64,000 nt of DNA from contig OY755191.1 of NCBI GenBank assembly GCA_963576735.1, positions 11,871,608 to 11,935,607 on the forward strand, read 5' to 3'. The position numbers and the translations under genes are program-made. Positions within the stretch are counted from its first letter, which is position 1, and every line of letters starts with the position of its first letter. Positions 53,200-63,520 of the stretch are shown here, piece by piece. Source of the DNA: Bedellia somnulentella (lineage: Eukaryota; Arthropoda; Insecta; Lepidoptera; Bedelliidae). The notes under the pieces are model-generated. The model did no database searches. It had not been told where the DNA came from and saw nothing but the letters and a program-made list of their open reading frames with translations.

Positions 53200-54094
53200 A
53201 TGGGAATATATTTTGCAAACTGATTTCCATTTCTCATCGGCGTATCATGCTATATATTAGTCAAACACGGCTGACTTCGGAAGTAGAACTAAAATGAAAC
53301 AAAAAGAGTAACAATTATTTATTAATATGTTTCTTTCGCACCTACTTTGAAATGAGTAACCTTTTATCACGATTTTATGTATGATGAGATGACCATTGCC
53401 TAATGGAGCTAGCTAGCTTGGCTGCAAGCTCGAAGAACCAAGCATCACATCTTACTAAAACGGCATTCTACTCAAGAACCTCCGAATGACTGTGCAGAAC
53501 TTTTGCGCAAAATACACCGCATTTTTAAAGTACACCGTAGCCTATACGTACATTCTTAAACTTGCTTTAGTATCACCAATGGTACACACACATTTAATTT
53601 TATTTGTCAATTTAATACACCACAGCAAAACTCAACGGGGTAACAGAAAAACTAATATTCTGACATCTCAGTTTAAGACGTTTTTCTCACACGCACCGTG
53701 CATTCATAGGGGTCATTAAGACTTATAGGCCTATTAGCATACCTAAACATTATCAGGCAGGCTTTATTCCATTTTAATTTCACAGTCCACTTAACCTTTT
53801 AATCACAAACGTTGAACCATTATACTGATTCATGGATCGCTTTATCTAAAAACAGCAAACTAAGTTATTTATGCTGTCGTTCAAAAGTAAAAGCAGTTAT
53901 GTAAATAAAGGAGACGCATGCCCGTAAACATAAATCCATAAAAGTGGGTACCTAAAGGCCTATTTAGCAAAGTTTTTCTTTTGAGAAGCTTTTGAGGCTA
54001 AACGTTTTAAGTGTACTTGTATGGGTTCGCTTAAATGGGACTTCGCGAAGAGGGACGTATTAAAAATAAGCTATATATATATATATATATATAC

Positions 54095-54320
54095 ATAAAT
54101 CTCCCAAAAGGGGTAGTCAGAGATTTAGAGCTATTAACTCCTCAGCAACATTTGGAAGATGATAGGGGAGAAGATGGTAGAAATAAAGTTTCGTTGGTGA
54201 TGGGTCTCCAGCCGCATCGCCCAAAAACAGCTTAAAAAGCCCTATACCCTTAGTCGTCTCTTACGACACCCGTGGGCAGTAAGGGGTACTGGCATTCTAA
54301 GCCGCCACTACACGGCAATA
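54095..54320 (-). repeat. SINE-A copy (duplicated unit)
   Basis: ATAAATCTCCCAAAAGGGGT to TAAGCCGCCACTACACGG. Confidence 0.75.
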
Positions 54321-54467
54321 AAAGAAAACGCTATGATGGTGGCCGTATTATACGGCCTGTTTAAGTGGCTCTTCCGAGCTATGAAATCCAAACGATGATG
54401 CTACCTGTTCCAAATCGCATTGTATCTGTGCATTGTATTCACGAGGTTAGGAACAACAGACACTTAA

Positions 54468-55290
54468 TCAATATCAATATACATAGTATAAAACAAAGTC
54501 GCTTTCGCTGTATGTCCGTATGTATGCTTAGATCTTTAAAACTACGCTACGGATTTTGATGCGGTTTTTTTTAATAGATAGAGTGATTCTTAAGGAAGGT
54601 TTGTATGTATAATAAATGCATAATATAGTAGAGAAATCTTTCGAAAAAAGGCGAAGCGCGGCCATCGACGCGCTATTTATAGGCACGCGCCGCCCGGCGC
54701 AAACAACTACGACCCTGCATTTTAAATTTGTAATATCTTCGGTAATATTCACTTAAATTACATGCTGTAAAAAGCATATTGATCTATAATAAATGCACAA
54801 TTTATTTAAGGTACTTAATTGGATAAGGATTAATGCTGTATTGTTTAAAATCACTTCGTAAATAACCATTTTTTAGTAAAGAATAAAAATGGTTATGGCG
54901 GGTTATCCCTAAGAGATAGACATATACCATCGCGGATTTTTTGTTGAACTTTTTAAGGTAAACAATACTGTAGTACATTATTTTGGTCTATCTCGTAGGG
55001 TTCAGCCAGCGTTTGCAATATAAGCACAAAAAAACATGCTTATTTACGACATCACATTAGAAACCTTTAAATTTATCAGTGTTTCTCTACAATATTATGC
55101 ATTTATTATACATACAAACCTTTCTTAAGAATCACTCTATCTATTTAAAAAAAACCGCATCAAAATCCGTTGCGTAGTTTTAAAGATCTAAGCATACATA
55201 CGGACATACAGCGAAAGCGACTTTCTTTAGGACATTCTGTAGTAGGTATATTTTGCATTGCACCCGTGCGAAGCCGGGGCGGGTCGCTAG
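54468..55290 (+). mobile_element. Non-autonomous Helitron, complete, with empty site in window
   Basis: It starts TC and ends CTAG, preceded by the GC-rich CCGTGCGAAGCCGGGGCGGG. It lies exactly between A and T of CACTTAA|TAATTTATAT. The left duplicate has that site empty at 50786/50787, and there is no target duplication, as expected for Helitrons. Inside are long inverted arms of about 143 bp (54495-54637 and 55082-55226). No Rep/helicase frame. Confidence 0.92.
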
Positions 55291-55436
55291 TAATTTATAT
55301 CCTGTGATTTTGAAAATGCTTGGAAAAGCGCTATCCCATTTCTTCCCGCGGGGTTCGGTTTTAATTTATATTTGGGCGATCTAGTTGGAGACTAATCCCC
55401 CCTTTTTGGGATTTATAGGTGAGAGTATGTACATAC

Positions 55437-55530
55437 ATACATATATACACTCACGCCATTATTTTCCATTGGGGTAGGCAGAGACTATCGATCGCCACTA
55501 TTTACAATCCTGAAAAACCTCTTTAGCTTC
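55437..55530 (-). mobile_element. RTE 3' fragment (duplicated unit)
   Basis: TTGGGGTAGGCAGAGACTAT and CGATCGCCACTATTTACAAT. Twin of 50935-51020. Confidence 0.6.
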
Positions 55531-55559
55531 GTTTACATCAAAGACTTTAAATTTATATA

Positions 55560-55810
55560 CATACATACATACATATTCTCACAGCTATATTTCCCTAGAA
55601 GGGGTAGCCAGAGCTAAGGAATTATAAATTCCTCAGCCACTTTTGGAAGTTGAGTGGGGAAAAGATGGTAAAGATAAAGGTTATTTGTGATGGGTCTCCA
55701 ACCGCATCGCCCAAAAATCCCTAAAAGCCCCAATACCGTTAGTCGCCTCGTACGTACACTCACCGGAAGAAATGGAGTAGTGCTATTCTAAGCCGGCACT
55801 ACACAGCAAA
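55560..55810 (-). repeat. SINE-A copy inserted after the segmental duplication
   Basis: ATACATACATACATATTCTC to GCCGGCACTACACAGC. The left duplicate runs straight through the matching point (about 51055). ATTTATAT-like sequence on both sides fits a target duplication. Confidence 0.82.
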
Positions 55811-56264
55811 ATTAATAATAATTAATTAATAATAATTTATATTTATATCAACAGTATAATTTAATATCTTTGGTTAACATCCATCAATCTTTTCATACAT
55901 ACTCTTTTGTTATTTATACTTCGGACGCCTGCCTGTGAGAGTATGTATTGTATAAAAAACACAACTGTACACATGTTCGTACCAAATAAGGAAACAAAAT
56001 ATGACATAGTTTTAACACCAGACTTTTATAAATAATTTGGTCGGCGATTTACCTCATCGTTTGTCTTTAAATTCCGACATTTGCAAAGTACTTGATACGA
56101 GACTTTTTGAGCCAGATGTTGGAAAAAGTTTTTACTTATTGTTTTTTTTTATTAAAAACTTCCGCATTTTGAATATGAAGGCCGGGGAGCGGTCTTACAA
56201 GGACTATATTTTAAAAGAAAATTAGTTTTGTTTCTGTATTTTATTTCTATTTCCTGATTATTTT

Positions 56265-56436
56265 TGGTTTAGTGGATTGGAAAGAAAATAATGTATGTGG
56301 TGAGCCTCAGTGGGGCACAGATAGACTGTCACGATTAAAACCGGCTCAAAGATCAGATATTTCAAATAGTATTAATGAGGAGGAAGTAACATGGAAATGT
56401 TATTGTGATTGGTTTACGTTGCCTGCTTTTAAGTGA
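56265..56436 (+). pseudogene. Unrecognised reading-frame fragment, right duplicate
   Basis: Counterpart of 51690-51871. Upstream pieces in other frames (GDLPHRLSLNSDICKVLDTR at about 56040) hint at a longer decayed coding sequence with frameshifts. Confidence 0.3.
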
Positions 56437-57534
56437 ATTAGCGAGATTTGGTAAAGAAATGGGTAAAAACACCTCAACACTGCAGTTTAAAACTCCGTAT
56501 TGTCGAAAAGAATGATGTAAGTTTCTATGGGGTACCAATTCACACTAATTTATAGCAGATTCTAAACATTACACTCTCAGTGGTATAGATGTTGTTTCGA
56601 TTAACGAACTACTGTTTCATTTCCATAGTGCTAGGCTCCGTAGCAATATGGAAATGAAACGTGGGATAAAACAACCATCTCCTTCGCAACTATGCAAGTA
56701 GTATCGTATAATTTTCTCTCATTCTAACCGACAGAGTAACGATAAAATAACACTCGTGCAAGGTCTCCAGTATATCGAAGATTTACAGTTTTATGAAATA
56801 AATTGTCTTCCTAGCAGAGCTAAGTTTTTCCGAATGAAATGTTACCTAATTTTAAATCCCTGATTTTTTATACATAAGAGTTAAATGTATTCGAAGTCGG
56901 TTTTGTCGTTCGAGCGTGACTACGTTATACTCGTTTACTAACAGCTAGAATATTTTTTACATTTTAAAAAATATTCTGGTGCTGGAATTTAAGTATTTGC
57001 TTTATATGTTTTGGTTATTATCTTACCTTCTTTACTTAATATATGGAGCCCTAGCAACCATAAGTGCGAGTAATAAATTGGTTCTGGGAAAATTCCTCTG
57101 CCAACCCCTTCAGGATATAAGGCGTGAACGTTTGAGTTGAGTTGTGTGTAAAATCAGATACGGATACAAAATCAAATAAATTGTATATTTTTGCATTATT
57201 TATTTATCTTGTATAATGATACACCTACAAGTTTATTACAAATAGGAGCCTATATTTCATAATAATCACTGGTTGGATCTCCAAAGTTTGACCCGGAAAA
57301 GATAACAATTCCTCACCCGAAAAGCTCGAAAGAAAGATAATGGTTTTCGTGTATAATGTATTACTTAATACACGAATATTTGTACCATAACGAAGTTAGT
57401 TGATGTTGCTATATAATGTTGGTACTGTTTGAACGATGGGCGTATGTGTAGTCTGAGAAATAATAAAAAATGCTATGGTACAGTCAACGGTGTAGCTAGC
57501 CGTGAGCCCAGGGTGAAGCAGCAGTAAGTTTTTT

Positions 57535-57931
57535 TTTTAAACGACAAGGACTCAACGCGCACATGACCGTGTCCGTAAAGCTATAAATCTTCCCTCGTTA
57601 TTCCTAGGAATAATTGTCTGGTGAGGATTTTTCTTCTCACGTTATGTGATTGGTTTTTTGTGATGGACAATTTATTTTTATTATGTCGAACTAGCGTTTG
57701 GTTTTGTCGCATAGAAAATCTTTTATAAAGTAAACACATGTTTATAAACTGAAATTGTACAAACCATATTTTTAAAAAAATGAAAAACTGTGAATGTAAA
57801 GAGTTTCTTTGTTACTTCTTCTCTTTACGAACACCTTCCGAAGCAACGGATTATCGATTAATTTTAAACTTTGACGTTCAAAAAATGTTAGTATTTAACT
57901 TTATTTTGAAAAATAAACTTTTTGACTTTTT
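57535..57931 (+). mobile_element. 5'-truncated copy of the LINE at 2461-5826
   Basis: From TTTTTAAACGACAAGGACTC to AAATAAACTTTTTGACTTTT it repeats the last codons and whole 3' UTR of that LINE with few differences. The break is sharp on both sides. Confidence 0.88.
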
Positions 57932-58329
57932 TTTTACTCTTAATATATGATGTGTAATTTCTTACAGATATATGTTTTATTTGATTGACAAGGCATCTTA
58001 GCAGGTCCTTGACCCACCCTGTCTCAGCGTGGCTACGCCCATGGAAAAAGTGGTTTAATGCAAAACTATTTGTGTATTAACGGGACAAATATCACGATAA
58101 TGGATATAAATACCAAAAAATATGTAGCCAGAGCTTGGGTATTACAAAAACCATTTAAACGAAAACGTATTAAACTTTAGTAGGCTATTGCCGATAGTTT
58201 AGCCTTAGCAGCAACCAAGAGGGATAGAAAAACGCCTTTACGTACACGTATAATATTTGAAATTGGATATTTTATAATTATATTAACTAGTGTATTCTAT
58301 AAATATTTAACAGAAGACGTTTACACGGA

Positions 58330-58457
58330 ATAATTTTTAAAATGTTGTCAAGATACAATTAAGGATATTGTTACCAGAATGTAAGACCTTAAGCATGTTA
58401 CTTATCATGCAATATTTCATATCTGTAGTGTGATGCAAATAAATAAATAAAATCCAT
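58330..58457 (+). mobile_element. LINE 3' end, Jockey-type tail
   Basis: Ends GTGTGATGCAAATAAATAAA, close to the 3' end of the split LINE at about 36290-36310. Only the terminal part is identifiable. Confidence 0.5.
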
Positions 58458-58549
58458 CCATCATCCAAATCATCCATCCAAAAATTTATAAAACATGACA
58501 CACTCTACCATATTAAGTATTCGCAACATATGTGCATATGCCATGCATT

Positions 58550-58782
58550 ACCGTGTAGTCCCGGTTTGGAATATCACTACCCTTTTATACATACGGGCGT
58601 CATAAGAGGCGACTAACGGTATTTGGATTTTTTAAGTGGTTTTTGGGCGATGCGATTGGAGACCCATCACCAACGATACCTCATTTCTACCATCTTGTCC
58701 CCTATCAACTTCCAAATGTGGCTGAGGAGTTTCTAGCTCTGAAGCTCCCCTTTTTGGGATTTATGGCCGTGAGTATAACTAT
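58550..58782 (+). repeat. SINE-A copy
   Basis: ACCGTGTAGTCCCGGTTTGG to TTTATGGCCGTGAGTAT. Confidence 0.78.
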
Positions 58783-58794
58783 GTAAACATAAAC

Positions 58795-59108
58795 GTAATA
58801 ACATAAACGTTCACTCCGTTTATCCCCGAAGGGGTTGGCAGAGGTACCAATACTTCTGAACTCACATGGCAGCGCCATCTAGTGTCCAGAGAAGGTACCC
58901 ACGTTTTGCTTAGACAGTGTACTCACGTGATAGGGGCAGGCCTATCGCCGTTTTGTACGAATACGATGTTTTCCCTCACTGTTAACAACCATGATAAATT
59001 AACCACACATATGACTATAGAAAAGACAAATTGATGTAGGCCCGACCCAGGATTGGAACTCTCGCCCTTCTGTTTTCGGGCGGGTGTTCTACCCACTGGA
59101 CTATCATG
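58795..59108 (-). repeat. SINE-B copy with tRNA head, diverged subtype
   Basis: AATAACATAAACGTTCACTCC to TACCCACTGGACTATCATG. Shares CAGCGCCATCTAGTGTCCAG with the copy at 51459, so the two form a subtype. Confidence 0.78.
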
Positions 59109-59377
59109 TCGTTGTATAAGTATGTATGTATTATAAATGTTTGGCCTATAGATATGGTTTCTTGATTTTACTTAACGCCGACAGATGGTAGTAGTTGATT
59201 GATGAAAGTAAATTTAATTATATTAATTTCTCTGAAAAAGTTTGTTGAAGATGATATAATGATAAAACTTTTTGATTGCCGGATTTTGATTTGGATCCAA
59301 AAGTAAAAGATAGGCAAACATTTATGTCAGTAAAGTTTTGATATTTGTCTCCAGATTAACCAACTGAAATTAATGAA

Positions 59378-59630
59378 TACATACATACATACATATACTC
59401 ACGGCTGTAAATCCCTTAACGGGGTAGCCAGAGCTTCGGAATGAAACATTCCTCAGCCACTTTTGGAAGTTGATTGGGAAAAGATGGTAATAATAAATGT
59501 TTTTGTTACGGGTCTCCAACCACATCGCCCAAAAATCACTTAAAAAGCCCCCTATACCCTTAGTCGCCTCTTACGATCACCCACGGGTAGAAATGGGGTA
59601 GTGTTATTCTAAGCCGACACTACACGGCAC
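59378..59630 (-). repeat. SINE-A copy, near full length
   Basis: CATACATACATACATATACT to TTCTAAGCCGACACTACACG. Confidence 0.82.
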
Positions 59631-59749
59631 ATATACTCACGGCACATATATAAATTAATTAATATATATTGGTTTTCTAGTATTATTGCTCAATGTTGTC
59701 AAATTCTTAATATTAATATCTGCCACTTTTTTATTTATTATTAGAATTA

Positions 59750-60320
59750 CCGTGTAGTGCCGGCTTAAGGTGCTGTAAGAGGTGACTAACGGTGGGGGCT
59801 TTTTTAATAGGTTTTTGGGCGATGCGGTTGGAGACCCATCACCAACGATACTTTATTTCTACTATCTTATCCCCTATCAACTAACAAATGTGGCTGAGGA
59901 GTTTGAAAGTGAACACTGAAGCTCTGGCTTACCTTTTTTGGAAGTTAAGCGCTTGGTTTCAAGTACGGAGGTCTCGGGTTCGATCCTCGAGGGGTGGTAA
60001 CTTTACAAATTTAGTTTGTAAGATTTAACCCAGTCTCGAAGGATATTGCAGGCTTGAATCACCTGATTACTCGTATCCGAAAATTAAGATGATTCCGGGC
60101 TTCGGAGGGCACGTTAAGCCGTCGGTCCCGGCTACTACTACGGTAGTAGTCGTTAGTCTGCCAACCCGCAATTGGCCAGCTTGGTGGACTATGGCAAAAT
60201 CGCCCTGTATAGGGTAGACTCGAGCCCCTTGGTGGGGACATATATGGGCTGTGAGAATTTCTAATTCTGAAGTTCTGGTTACCCTTTTTGGGATAAATAG
60301 CCTTGAGTTTAACCATGCAT
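59750..60320 (+). repeat. SINE-A copy interrupted by SINE-D
   Basis: Head ACCGTGTAGTGCCGGCTTAA. The centre continues to GAAGCTCTGGCTTACC. The tail (GTTCTGGTTACCCTTTTTGG) resumes after the inserted repeat. Confidence 0.7.
59944..60250 (+). repeat. SINE-D copy (tRNA-derived)
   Basis: B-box GGGTTCGATCCTCGAGGGG followed by GGAGGGCACGTTAAGCCGTC and GGTCCCGGCTACTACTACGG, a body I recognise as widespread in Lepidoptera. A related B-box relic lies at about 43372-43410. Confidence 0.6.
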
Positions 60321-60584
60321 GTAATACTTAAACTAAAATGCGAAATACCAACCTTTTCAGTGACTCGGTAGAGATTTGATCTTGCTTATGCAAAAAGCGT
60401 AATCTCCGTCAAAGAGTTTCTCCCAAGAGAGCAACCCACAATGTTTTGCTCAGCCTGACTCCAACGGTGAAAGGAAGATGGATATCATTATCTAGATAAC
60501 AAGCGAATTTCGTTTTAAGTCGGCAAGAGACATTTAGCTGGGATATCTAAGTTACACAACTTAGATTGTATATTCGCTAAGCTA

Positions 60585-60735
60585 GAATTTTCAAGTGATT
60601 TTTGGCGATATGGTTGGAGACCAAGTATCAACTATCTTGTACTTAATAGTCTTTTACCTTCTGAACTTTCAAACATGCTAAAATAATTTTTAATCGTGAA
60701 GCTCTGACTATCCCTTTTTCGGTATTAGGTTTTAG
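60585..60735 (+). repeat. SINE-A fragment, degraded
   Basis: TTTTTGGCGATATGGTTGGA and GAAGCTCTGACTATCCC. Confidence 0.5.
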
Positions 60736-60739
60736 GTAA

Positions 60740-61420
60740 CAGGTTTACTCAATGCGTGTAATTTAGCTGGCTTTAAGTTTTTCTTCAACAATAGAAATTG
60801 AAGGAATATAGTTTTAGTTCATGTAGAATTCTCTTTTGATTTGGTTATCTTTGTAAAGGTATAAAAGCTCTATATTTAGGCTGAATTTTCCCATCGTATC
60901 CGTTCTAAACCACACGAGGTAAAAACAAAAACGTACAATTACATGAACCAAAACCATTAATCACATACAATTTCGATGTTATCAGAATATATGTGAAAAG
61001 GTTATGTTTAATGTTATGCATCTTACACAAAAATCTATTTCGCCTCACGCACCTGCGCGGCTGAAACCAGGGAAAAGACAAGAACTGCCTCTACCAAAGC
61101 TTAATTTAAGAATATAACAAAAAAGTACATTCTGTCTCTTTCAACTTAATGGAAAGTGAGTGAGAGAGAAGGTTGTTTTTTTAAATTAAAAGACGTTGTA
61201 AGGCCAAAGGAAAGGTAGGGTCAAAAGAGGTCTTAGTAAGCTGTAATTTTTATTATTTATTACCGCTGCCTGAACCATTTTGTTTTTCGTTGACAATTTA
61301 TGGTTTTCAATTTAGTTGTAATAGGTGTTTTCTTCATATTTAAAATTGTATTAGTGTTTTCATTTACGCCTTTGAATTATGTTTAATGTTCATACCGTAT
61401 TTATGAATGAATATGTATGT
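60740..61420. other. Intergenic interval, nothing recognised
   Basis: AT-rich, no frame of note, no structured RNA seen. Confidence 0.35.
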
Positions 61421-61459
61421 TTATTGCCGTGTAGTGCGGGCTTAGAATGTCACTACCCG

Positions 61460-61623
61460 CCCCCTGATTACGTATCTTTTGCGTTGCGACTGTCGATTGT
61501 GTCGCAAGTTCCACGATTGTCGCTGTCAATGTCATAAATTTGTATGTGATTTGACACTTTTGACAGCGACAATATTGCAATTTGCGACACAATCGCGGTT
61601 GCTAAAGATACATAATCAGGGGG
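61460..61623. mobile_element. Palindromic MITE inside SINE-A
   Basis: CCCCCTGATTACGTATCTTT and, reversed, CCCCCTGATTATGTATCTTT. The arms cover nearly the whole 164 bp. CCG on each side may be the target duplication. Related interior at 40425-40500. Confidence 0.7.
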
Positions 61624-61664
61624 CCGTTTGTCCCACGGTTGTCATAAGAGGTGACTAAGAATAG

Positions 61665-61760
61665 AATAGAATAGAAAACTCTTTATTGTACATCACAGAT
61701 AGAGACATTTTACACATACTATTTATTAAATAGAAGTACAATTAGCGGGAACAACTAAGG
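61665..61760 (-). mobile_element. CR1-type 3' end inside SINE-A
   Basis: AATAGAATAGAATAGAAAAC and CTCTTTATTGTACATCA parallel the 3' end of the CR1 element at 31163. ACTAAG on both sides may be the target duplication. Confidence 0.7.
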
Positions 61761-61929
61761 GTTTTTTTTAAAGTGGTTTGTGGGCGATGCGTTAAGAGAC
61801 CCATCACCAACGATACTTTATTTCTACCATCTTCTTCCCTATCAACTGCCAAATGTGGCTGAGGAGTGTCTTGCTCTGAAGATCTGGATTTTGGGATTTA
61901 TATCCGTAAGTATATGTATATATGTACTA

Positions 61930-62420
61930 TTCATTCGATGTCTTTAGCACACATTATGTACCTAGAAAACCAGCTTCTAAGACATGCAAGCTTATCTAAT
62001 TCCTTAAAACCTTGAAGAAAAAGAACACAATAAAATTAAATCAAACCCGGATTCGTCTAACTGAGGTCCTCTTTATTATTTGCAATTCATGACTAGGCCA
62101 AGTCCAATTAGCAATAAACACATAGTATGATCCCCGGAGAGGAGTCCCACTAATACAATACATCCTCTAGAGGGCAACTAAGCAATGTGATTAAGATTCG
62201 CACAAATATATTAGCTAGGGATGAACTTTATAGCTAAGCTATTCATCTTACATCTTAAGCAATCCCTGTTGAGAGGTCTTGTAAGGGCATATAGCTTTTA
62301 TGTTATTTGTGGGGTTGTGTATTGCAGGATATAAACCAAAGCCAAATTTAAGAAAGGCGATGATAATCCCTATTGAGCCATCACGATTATTTTAACTAAT
62401 ATTTTTAATATAACTACTGC
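61930..62420. other. Intergenic interval, nothing recognised
   Basis: No frame, RNA gene or known repeat seen. Confidence 0.35.
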
Positions 62421-62423
62421 TGG

Positions 62424-62672
62424 TTGTTAAAGGTGAGGGAAAACATCGTGACACAAACAAACCCACATGACTGAGTTGTACTTAGTCATGTGACAGTGTA
62501 TTCGTACAAAACGGCGATAGGCCTGCCCCCTATCACGTGAGTACACTGTCCATGCAAAACGTGAGTACTCTGAACACCAGGTGACAAAGTCACGTGATGT
62601 TCAGAAGTATTAGTACCTCTGCCAACCCCTTCGGGGAAATTCGGCGTGAACGTTTATGTTTATGTTATGTTT
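62424..62672 (+). repeat. SINE-B copy, 5'-truncated
   Basis: GGTTGTTAAAGGTGAGGGAA to GTGAACGTTTATGTTTATG. Confidence 0.8.
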
Positions 62673-62790
62673 TAAGTTATGCTCAAACGAGTAGTTAAAC
62701 CAACAATGCACTACTGAGTACTACTTCATACCATTAATAAACTCAACACGTTATGCTGACAATAGACTCAATTTGAGCGAAAAAGAGGTG

Positions 62791-62935
62791 AGCTCCAAAT
62801 TGGGATGCAGAGATACTAATAGTTCTGAACCTCAAGTGACATTAAAATGTCTACTAGAGTTTAGAGCTCGCTTTTCTTGGTCAGTGAACTCAGGTGGTGA
62901 GGGGCTGGCCTATCGCCATTTTTTGCAAATAAGTA
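62791..62935 (-). repeat. SINE-B copy, degraded
   Basis: GATACTAATAGTTCTGAACC and GGGGCTGGCCTATCGCC keep the order of a minus copy. Confidence 0.5.
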
Positions 62936-62980
62936 CTGTTCCGTACTGGAACAAATTAGTTTATAATTTTCTTTATTAGG

Positions 62981-63341
62981 TGTGCACAAGACAACAAAAC
63001 ATAGTTTACATACTTTTTAATTCACGTTAGAAATAGATTTATTTCATGTGGCTTATTTTCTCTAACACTACCTCGTTGATGCGGGAAACTGGCAACATTG
63101 ACGTCTGACGTCTTACAACTACATCCGTTTCCGCAAGTTAGTCTCTCTTTCTCAACACGCCGATGTGAGGGCACACGTTCGTATAAAAGTTACCAAATAA
63201 ATTCCGAATCAAGTCTATTTCCCGAACAAAGTGAAAAAGGACTGAACCACATTTATCTATGGACCTATGGTGAAAAGTGTAAGCCTGCGCTGTGATTCAT
63301 CAATAAACTCTCGAGAGTTCGAACGCCACCCCTGCCAGCCA
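62981..63341 (+). mobile_element. Probable 5' LTR of a BEL/Pao retrotransposon
   Basis: A TGTGCACAAG start, TATA box (GTATAAAAG at 63181), AATAAA at 63302 and an end near CCAGCCA about 180 bp before the gag ATG. The 3' LTR lies beyond the window, so ends are estimates. A GGTAAGT just after could be a splice donor. Confidence 0.5.
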
Positions 63342-63520
63342 CGTGCCTGGTAAGTGTTTAAAGTTTAAATAAGTCACTCGCGGCTACATAAATTATTTTG
63401 ATCCTATCGAACCGGATCCGATTTCATCTTTTGTTTTGTTGTCTTGTGTTGTGCAGTACTACGTACTCAGTAATTTCAAATTCATTTCAATCGTTTGAGT
63501 CGCCATCTTTGTTACGCAAA

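Larger units (their letters stand above)
53208..57411 (+). repeat. Segmental duplication, right copy
   Basis: Matches the left copy in order and direction. Private insertions are the Helitron at 54468-55290 and the SINE-A at 55560-55810. A TA run at 54073-54093 stands where the left copy has about 970 bp of other sequence. Confidence 0.85.
61424..61928 (+). repeat. SINE-A copy carrying two insertions
   Basis: Head at 61424-61459 and 61624-61664, remainder 61761-61928 (GTGGTTTGTGGGCGATGCG to GTAAGTATATGTATA). A palindromic MITE and a CR1 tail sit inside. Confidence 0.78.

Noticed and set aside
60059..60316. 85-codon minus frame
   Set aside because: It lies wholly in a SINE-D/SINE-A nest and is a by-product of GC-rich SINE sequence.
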